Shown here: in pieces, positions 58,472-64,000 of the stretch
Position numbering within the stretch: the stretch's first letter is position 1
How the letters are laid out: each line of letters starts with the position of its first letter
Made by a program: the position numbers and the translations under genes
Notes under the pieces: model-generated
Databases searched by the model: none
What the model was told of the DNA's origin: nothing
The model's input: only the letters and a program-made list of their open reading frames with translations
Assembly (NCBI RefSeq): GCF_000739775.1
Contig: NZ_BBJH01000017.1
Span: 31,118-95,117 of the forward strand
DNA from: Paraburkholderia heleia NBRC 101817
Lineage (GTDB): Bacteria > Pseudomonadota > Gammaproteobacteria > Burkholderiales > Burkholderiaceae
Length of the DNA stretch: 64,000 nucleotides
Direction: 5' to 3'

Positions 58472-58837
58472 CTAAGTGCTCGAAGGCGTTGGAGCGCGTC
58501 AATCGAAAGACGGCATATGTGTGCTATTGACGCAATATTATTGGCGGTTTTTGCGACTTCATATTTTTGCCCAATATATGGGCAAGTTTGCCTTGCGGCG
58601 GTAGTGCTTCAGACGGGCCTCGTGTACACTTAATGTAACAGATTGTGACGATTTTTGGGGTATGAGTCTCGCGCTTCTCGTAGCGGATGAGCGTGGCTGC
58701 GACCTGCGGTAGTGCCGCAGTTGCCCAGTTCATAGGTCGCTTCTTTGGTAGAATTCGGCTGCCTATCGAACGTAGCGTCCGCCCGCTCTCTTGGCACGGC
58801 AGGCTTCCGTATGTGCTGCGGTTCTGAGGCGCCAAAC
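58472..58837. other. 366-bp divergent control region of the dnd genes
   Basis: Separates the membrane protein-dndB pair from dndC and must hold both promoters. A 6-bp hairpin or operator, CTGCGG (58704-58709) with CCGCAG (58715-58720), lies about 120 bp before dndC; a TAGAAT near 58749 may be a -10. I looked for the DndB operator reported in Salmonella (TACG-N10-CGTA) and did not find it. Confidence 0.45.
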
Positions 58838-59974
58838 ATGGAGAAGTTTGTGTCTGAAGATGTTGATCGCCCTATTGCTGAACGCTGGCAAGGAATCGTC
58901 CAGCATGTAAAGGACGAGTACCTCTCACCTACACAGGGCTACCCATGGATTGTTGGATTCTCGGGCGGCAAGGATTCGACCGTCGTAGCCCACGCTGTTT
59001 TCGAAGCGCTGCGCGCAGTCCCACCGTCACAACGCGCTAGGCCGGTTCACATCGTGTCCAACGACACGCTGGTTGAAAGTCCGCTCGTAATCGCGCACCT
59101 CGATGAGGTAACGGCGCAAATCGACGACGCAGTGAGTAGTTTGGGTCTGCCGCTCACGGTCGCGCGTACACGCCCAGAGCTCGATAAGTCATTTTGGGTC
59201 TTGCTCATAGGTAAGGGCTATCCAAGCCCAAACTCCCAAATGCGCTGGTGCACAGACCGGCTGAAGATTCAACCTACCAGCGGCTATATCAAGGCAAACA
59301 TCTCCGATCACGGTGCGGCGATTGTAGTGCTGGGCGTTCGTCGGACCGAAAGCATCCGTCGCATGATGACTGTCGATAAGTATGAGAACGAGCGCGGTAC
59401 AAACCTAAACCCGCATTCAAGCATCCCGGGGGCATACGTCTTTCGTCCTATCGTCGATTTATCGACGGACGATGTCTGGGAAATCCTGGGATCCTTTCCA
59501 GCCCCGTGGGGGGGGACTCATAGTAAGCTGTTTCAGCTTTATCGTGATGCGGAAGGGGGGGAGTGCCCCGTTGTGCTGAGCAAAGACGAAGCTCCGGGGT
59601 GCGGTACGCCGAATAGTCGGTTCGGCTGCTGGACCTGCACGGTCGTCGAGAAGGACAAGAGTCTGCAAGGGTTTATCGACTCGGGCAAACATCGCTATCA
59701 GCCACTCGTTGGTTTCCGCGACTGGCTTGTAGACATCCGCAATGATCCAAATCGTCGCAGCGCCATCCGGCGCAATGGGCGCCTCACCTTTGATCTCACT
59801 GGCAAACATATTCCTGGTCCATTCACGATCCAGGCGCGTCGCGAAATCTTAGATCGATTGTTGCTTGTGCAGTCAGAGTTTGGCGGGCGCCTGATATCGG
59901 ACGACGAACTCGAACTTATCCACAAGACGTGGGCAACCGAACTACAGCAAGAAGAAAGTCTAGCAAATGTCTGA
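58838..59974 (+). CDS. dndC: DndC, DNA phosphorothioation PAPS-reductase-like protein
   Basis: 378 residues, PP-loop ATPase that, with DndD and DndE, brings sulphur to the DNA backbone. The PP-loop SGGKDST is at 42-48. Cys138 (RWCTDRLK), Cys255 and the pair Cys264/Cys267 (RFGCWTC) can hold the family's [4Fe-4S] cluster. It is shorter than Streptomyces DndC (about 490) but all motifs are present. The ATG at 58838 follows GAGG by eight bases; an earlier ATG at 58811 lacks one. Its end overlaps the next gene by 8 bp. Confidence 0.93.
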   Translation: MEKFVSEDVDRPIAERWQGIVQHVKDEYLSPTQGYPWIVGFSGGKDSTVVAHAVFEALRAVPPSQRARPVHIVSNDTLVESPLVIAHLDEVTAQIDDAVSSLGLPLTVARTRPELDKSFWVLLIGKGYPSPNSQMRWCTDRLKIQPTSGYIKANISDHGAAIVVLGVRRTESIRRMMTVDKYENERGTNLNPHSSIPGAYVFRPIVDLSTDDVWEILGSFPAPWGGTHSKLFQLYRDAEGGECPVVLSKDEAPGCGTPNSRFGCWTCTVVEKDKSLQGFIDSGKHRYQPLVGFRDWLVDIRNDPNRRSAIRRNGRLTFDLTGKHIPGPFTIQARREILDRLLLVQSEFGGRLISDDELELIHKTWATELQQEESLANV

Positions 59975-60182
59975 CGAACAATACGACGATAGCTCCGTCG
60001 CAGACCTTCCGTTGTGGTCTAATACCGAAGCGAACAATCGCTTGGCCGACGTGTGCAATAAATATAACGTGCCCATCGGGGTTATCACTGATCTGGTTTC
60101 ACTTCAGCGCGAGAGGCAGCACCAAGAACGCGCAGCGGGCATCTATGCCCGCATCGAGGAAATCCTAGGAAGCATGGACTAG
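59967..60182 (+). CDS. 71-residue Dnd-associated small protein
   Basis: Acidic small protein, MSDEQYDDSSVADLPLWSNT at the start, then a helical SLQRERQHQERAAGIYARIEEIL. It overlaps the dndC end by 8 bp and lies 10 bp before dndD, so it is part of the operon. Small proteins of this sort have been noted beside DNA-modification genes; its role is unknown. A bridge between DndC and DndD is a guess. Confidence 0.8.
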   Translation: MSDEQYDDSSVADLPLWSNTEANNRLADVCNKYNVPIGVITDLVSLQRERQHQERAAGIYARIEEILGSMD

Positions 60183-60192
60183 GGGACTTATT

Positions 60193-62262
60193 TTGTGGAT
60201 TTCTAAGATTGAACTGACGCATTTCAAAAGCTATCCTCACGCGGAATTCAATTTTCCTGAGCCGGCCGACGGTCGGAACATCGTTCTTGTGGGCGGTTTG
60301 AACGGTTACGGGAAGACTTCAATTCTTGAAGCGCTCTACCTTTGCTTGTATGGCAAGGACGCCATGGTTCACTTGGCGCGCGCAGGCCTGAAGCCCGATG
60401 ATTACAAAGGCTATCCGACGTTTCTGGAAAGAGCCTTCAACGGAGAGGCGCGGCGAGAGGGCCAAGACCAGATGACGGTCCGGGTGGTGGTCCAGCGTAC
60501 GAAGACCAAAGGCATCGACATTTCCCGGCGGTGGTACTTTAAGACCTCTACAGGACAGTGGCTCGAGGAAGAAGCCATTGTGCGCGAGGTGACGCGCAGT
60601 GTACCGGGCGTTCCTAAGAGGGACGGAAAGGCTGGCTTCCAACTCGCAGACCTTCTTGACGACCACTTCGTGCCGGCACACATCGCGCCGTTTTTCTTTT
60701 TTGACGGCGAAGAAGTCAAGAAGCTTGCGGATCAATCTCGTATTGAGCAGGTCAAGCAAGGCTTGGAAGGTTTGCTTGGCGTCGTATTGTTGCGCAACCT
60801 CGCCGAACGGCTTAAGACTTTCGAGAGCACCAAGCGTTCCGCGATCTCAAGCGTTGACGATGAAAACATCGACCGACTGCTGGAAGCACTGACTACTGAC
60901 GAAGAGCGACTCAAACTCCTCCAGAAAGACGCGGAAAACAGTCAGCGTAAGCTGACTCAACTTAAGGCGGAGCGTACTTCGTACTTCGAACGTATCACCG
61001 CTTCCGGCGGCGGCGGTGGCGACATTGCGACTGTCAAAGATCTCGTGGAAGAGCGCGAGCAGCTTCGCGGTGCACAAAAGGATGCGCAGAAGGCCCTGGA
61101 GCGTATCCTCGCCGAGAAATTGCCGTTTCATCTAATGCCGAAGGCGCTCTTGGCTGACTTCAAAAATCAGCTGCACGAAGAAGTGGCGCTGGCGGAGTGG
61201 CAAACTGAATGCCGTGCGTTACAACCGAAGCGAGATCAGTTTCAAAGCGCATTCCTTGGCGCGGCGAGCCCAGAAATTTCACCGGCTTTGACTGTCGATC
61301 AAATCGAGGCGTTAAAAGGTCGGATTGAGACAGCATGGGCGTCTCTTTTTCATCCGCCACCGCCAAACTGCGCTGACACAGTCATTCATGGGTACCTTCA
61401 TGAAGGCTTGCGCACACGTGCGCTTCAGTTTTTGGACACCATTGCTGTCGGGCAACAAGAGGTGCATGACTTATTGTCTGAGCAGCGCGACTTTGGAGAG
61501 CGCATCGAGGAGCTTAACCGCAAGATTGCGCGTGTGGAGGGCATTGACCGAGACGGTACGTTGACTGAGCTGAAAAGCAACCTCAGTCGCGTCTCCGCCG
61601 AAATTGACGAAATGGAAGCACATATTCGCGAGGACGACCGCGAAGTGCTTGGCCTTGAAGTCACGGTCAACAACATGCGCTCCCGATATACCCAAGAAGC
61701 GAAGCGGCGTGACGAGACAAGCCCAGTTCGGCAACTGCTAAATAAATCGGAGCGCGTTCGATCGGTCCTGGAAGAGGTCGTGCCATTGCTATTTCCTTTG
61801 AAGGTTCAGGCATTGGGGCGAGCAATGACGAAGGTCTACAAGCAACTGGCACATAAAGACCAAGTGGCGAGTATCACCATTGACAACGACGGCACTACGC
61901 ATATCTTGGGTAAGACGGGTAAGGAAATGTCGTTTGATCGATCCGCGGGCGAGAACCAGATTTTCGCAACCGCACTCATTGCCGGCCTTGCTGAAGTGTC
62001 AGGTGTTAAGGCGCCAATGGTCGTCGATACGCCGCTGGGCCGCCTCGACAGCAAACACCGTCAAAATATCTTCCAGTTCTGGACAGGAAACCCGGACCGC
62101 CAGGTCATCTTGTTATCCCAAGACCAAGAAATCGATATTGACTTCTACAGGCGCATCAACAAGAGCGTGTCCGTGACATACCTGCTTGAACATGAAGACG
62201 TTGGTGACGGCATCGGCCGTACAACTGCAAGGGAAGGCAAATACTTCGGAGCTGCGAAATGA
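60193..62262 (+). CDS. dndD: DndD, SMC/RecF-like ATPase
   Basis: 689 residues, ABC-type ATPase with a coiled-coil arm. Walker A is GLNGYGKT at 35-42; FFFDGEEVKKLADQSRIEQVKQGLEG near 175-200 is the DndD block; coiled-coil text at about 210-290 and 420-500; signature SFDRSAGEN at 580-588; Walker B MVVDTPLGRLD at 609-619; and VILLSQDQEID after it. It works with DndC and DndE at the DNA target. The start is TTG at 60193 (AGGGGA seven bases before). The stop overlaps the next start (ATGA). Confidence 0.95.
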   Translation: MWISKIELTHFKSYPHAEFNFPEPADGRNIVLVGGLNGYGKTSILEALYLCLYGKDAMVHLARAGLKPDDYKGYPTFLERAFNGEARREGQDQMTVRVVVQRTKTKGIDISRRWYFKTSTGQWLEEEAIVREVTRSVPGVPKRDGKAGFQLADLLDDHFVPAHIAPFFFFDGEEVKKLADQSRIEQVKQGLEGLLGVVLLRNLAERLKTFESTKRSAISSVDDENIDRLLEALTTDEERLKLLQKDAENSQRKLTQLKAERTSYFERITASGGGGGDIATVKDLVEEREQLRGAQKDAQKALERILAEKLPFHLMPKALLADFKNQLHEEVALAEWQTECRALQPKRDQFQSAFLGAASPEISPALTVDQIEALKGRIETAWASLFHPPPPNCADTVIHGYLHEGLRTRALQFLDTIAVGQQEVHDLLSEQRDFGERIEELNRKIARVEGIDRDGTLTELKSNLSRVSAEIDEMEAHIREDDREVLGLEVTVNNMRSRYTQEAKRRDETSPVRQLLNKSERVRSVLEEVVPLLFPLKVQALGRAMTKVYKQLAHKDQVASITIDNDGTTHILGKTGKEMSFDRSAGENQIFATALIAGLAEVSGVKAPMVVDTPLGRLDSKHRQNIFQFWTGNPDRQVILLSQDQEIDIDFYRRINKSVSVTYLLEHEDVGDGIGRTTAREGKYFGAAK

Positions 62263-63803
62263 GTGACCTGGACGTACAGCAAGCGCTCAGTCTTCGGTAC
62301 CGAACCAGCCTTGAAGCGGATAACTATACGGACCAATTGCGTCAGTTACTTGGCCTAGATACCAAGGCACAGGTGGCTCGTTTGGCCATCGGACGCTCCC
62401 TAGCCATGGGAAAGCTTTCGAATGAGACCGTCGACTCGCAAGGTAAGGATATTCCTGCCATGTCACTGTTCTCTCCGGAAAACATTGGCGCATGGGTTGG
62501 GCTGTTGGTCTCACACTCATTGACCAATGGCGGCGCGGCGATTGACTCGATGGATGGTTTGCGAACATCCATCCGCGCTCACTGGCACCGTGGCGCCGTC
62601 GCTCTCTGGGCTGATTGGGTCGGTGTCGATCGGAACTACGATAAGTTTATCGAAGCCTTGATGCGCCGCTCGGATATGCCGGACTTCGCCGCGAAACGAC
62701 CCGCCATCAAGGAGGCTGATTCTGAGGACCTAGCGGACAAGCTTACGTCGAATGACGCTTCTCAGGCATTGCCGAAGGCGCTCGCCGAACTCGGCATCAA
62801 GGTGCAAGTCAAGGGTACGATTCATGGACCGCGCATGACACGTTACCGCGTTCTTCTAGTCAATCTTGCGGACTCGGCGAAGCTCAAGCGCAGCATGCCG
62901 CAATTGGGACTCGCGCTCAATCTTGGAAGCGCTTTACCGACGGTATCTAACGGCGACGAGGCCAAAACACTATTTATCGATTTGCCTCGCCCCAAAGCAA
63001 CGTGGAAGACGGTTGGCATTGAACGACTGCGCGAGTGGGCGCAAGTCGGTCCGAAGGACGCAAATCAACTAATGGTCTACGCTGGCGTTGATGTAACAGG
63101 GGAAGATGTCGCGTTCGATCTGGCGGTTACCCCGCACCTGCTGGTAGGGGGGACAACCGGTTCCGGCAAGAGTGTCTGCCTCCATTCACTCATCTTGTCT
63201 CTGCTCCAAAGGCACAAGCCCAACACGTTGCAACTCGCCCTTATTGACCCGAAGCAGGTTGAGTTTGCTCAATATGCGAAGCTCCAGAACCTCTACGGGG
63301 GTGCGGTTGCGACTGAACTTGCCCAAGCGCGCGAAATGCTTCAGGAGCTTGGTGTTGAGATGGACGCTCGCTACAGCATCTTCAGCCGGCTTGGTGTTTC
63401 CAACATTAGTGAGGCTCGTCGAAAAGGGCAAGCAATGCCATTTATTGTGTTGCTTATCGAGGAGCTTGCAGATCTGGTATTGCAAGACCCCAGTATCGAG
63501 CCGCTTATTGCACGGCTAGCACAGAAGGCGCGTGCGGCCGGTATCCACCTTGTGCTGGCGACACAACGCCCAGACTCAGAGACCTTCTCGGGGCTCATCC
63601 GGAGCAACATCCCGGGACGGATCGCCTTAACTGTTCAGAAGAGTACAGAGTCGACCATCATCCTTGACGAGAAAGGTGCGGAGAACCTGCTCGGCTCAGG
63701 TGATATGCTGATCCGCATGCCGGGTGAAGGGCCAAGACGTGCCCATGGAGTGTTCGTGAAGCTGGAGAACATTGCGCAATTGGTCGCTGCAGGGGCTAGG
63801 TAG
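62259..63803 (+). CDS. dndE: DndE-FtsK fusion: DndE-like domain plus FtsK/SpoIIIE motor
   Basis: 514 residues. Residues 1-125 match DndE: TSLEADNYTDQLRQLLGLDT, VARLAIGRSLAMG, SLFSPENIGAWVGLL and LRTSIRAHWHRGAVALWADW. DndE alone is about 110-130 residues. Residues 150-514 are an FtsK alpha/beta motor: GPRMTRYRVLL, LLVGGTTGSGKS (Walker A 298-305), LIDPKQVEF (Walker B, Asp330), LIEELADL (398-405), LVLATQRPDSETFSGLIRSNIPGRI and LGSGDMLIRMPG. There is no membrane part and no gamma (KOPS-reading) domain. One continuous frame; ATGA overlap with dndD. Confidence 0.88.
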   Translation: MSDLDVQQALSLRYRTSLEADNYTDQLRQLLGLDTKAQVARLAIGRSLAMGKLSNETVDSQGKDIPAMSLFSPENIGAWVGLLVSHSLTNGGAAIDSMDGLRTSIRAHWHRGAVALWADWVGVDRNYDKFIEALMRRSDMPDFAAKRPAIKEADSEDLADKLTSNDASQALPKALAELGIKVQVKGTIHGPRMTRYRVLLVNLADSAKLKRSMPQLGLALNLGSALPTVSNGDEAKTLFIDLPRPKATWKTVGIERLREWAQVGPKDANQLMVYAGVDVTGEDVAFDLAVTPHLLVGGTTGSGKSVCLHSLILSLLQRHKPNTLQLALIDPKQVEFAQYAKLQNLYGGAVATELAQAREMLQELGVEMDARYSIFSRLGVSNISEARRKGQAMPFIVLLIEELADLVLQDPSIEPLIARLAQKARAAGIHLVLATQRPDSETFSGLIRSNIPGRIALTVQKSTESTIILDEKGAENLLGSGDMLIRMPGEGPRRAHGVFVKLENIAQLVAAGAR

Positions 63804-64000
63804 TTGAGGAAGTACCGTCCGTGAAACGCTTCCGCCGAAAATATCGCTGATGTTATGGCCGCTAGATTCGAGGTTGGTGCAAAGCACCGAGCTCCGTGGA
63901 AAAATCGTTCTCATGTCTTCCTGCTCACCGAAGTACCGCGTTCCTTGAAAAGGCGCGCGGTAGCAGCTTCCCGCTCGGGGTCGGAGCCATCTCGTATGCC
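63804..64000. other. Right edge, no complete gene
   Basis: A frame from ATG 63855 (MAARFEVGAKHRAPWKNRS) stays open to the window end, 48 codons, with no ribosome site and mixed codon use. It may be the start of the next island gene or chance. No tRNA-derived direct repeat seen here. Confidence 0.3.

Noticed and set aside
56740..63803. Reading the island as an SspABCD or other DGQHR-linked system
   Set aside because: The DndC Cys pattern, DndD block and DndE-like domain with dndB fit Dnd best.
62259..63803. dndE-FtsK as two genes joined by a sequencing error
   Set aside because: The frame is continuous through linker and FtsK alpha/beta part with even codon use; no slippery run at the join.

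Overview
The window looks like the chromosome of a Burkholderiaceae beta-proteobacterium, most likely Paraburkholderia or a close relative. The reasons are very high G+C with strong G/C at third codon positions, DUF4148 and DUF3185 proteins, a small H-NS protein with the KYRDP...GRGKPPRW tail, the dapF-lpxL-metK neighbourhood, a coxSLM-type molybdoenzyme operon, and the yraN-diaA-dolP order next to rsmI.

Positions 1-55,860 are ordinary chromosome. From left to right: dapF (cut by the window edge), a lipid A acyltransferase and metK; a phytanoyl-CoA dioxygenase, an aldo/keto reductase and a fatty acid desaturase; an MFS exporter; a three-gene RND efflux operon; the kinase srkA and a transglutaminase-domain protein; an oxalate/formate-type MFS carrier with a 42-residue partner; a seven-gene xanthine-oxidase/CO-dehydrogenase-like operon (coxS, coxL, coxM, MoxR ATPase, VWA protein, CoxG, XdhC); an APC amino acid permease; a NarL-type two-component pair; ferredoxin-NADP reductase; several oxidoreductases and hydrolases; a branched-chain amino acid binding protein; H-NS; a CDF metal exporter; an Lrp regulator; rlpA; rsmI; and yraN-diaA-dolP-cytochrome c.

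At 55,783-55,858 lies tRNA-Ala(CGC). Just after it the composition becomes AT-richer and codon use changes, starting with a decayed IS110-type transposase. This is the left edge of a genomic island. It carries a DNA phosphorothioation (Dnd) system: on the minus strand a four-helix membrane protein and dndB (DGQHR family), and divergently on the plus strand dndC, a 71-residue protein, dndD, and a gene whose product joins a DndE-like N-terminal domain to an FtsK/SpoIIIE motor. The last four plus-strand genes are tightly packed. The system probably exchanges a backbone oxygen for sulphur at specific sites. No cysteine desulfurase (dndA) and no dndFGH restriction genes lie inside the window, but the island runs off its right edge.

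The strongest candidates for something new are the DndE-FtsK fusion and the membrane protein placed one base from dndB. Calls rest on reading motifs by eye; no database search was possible.
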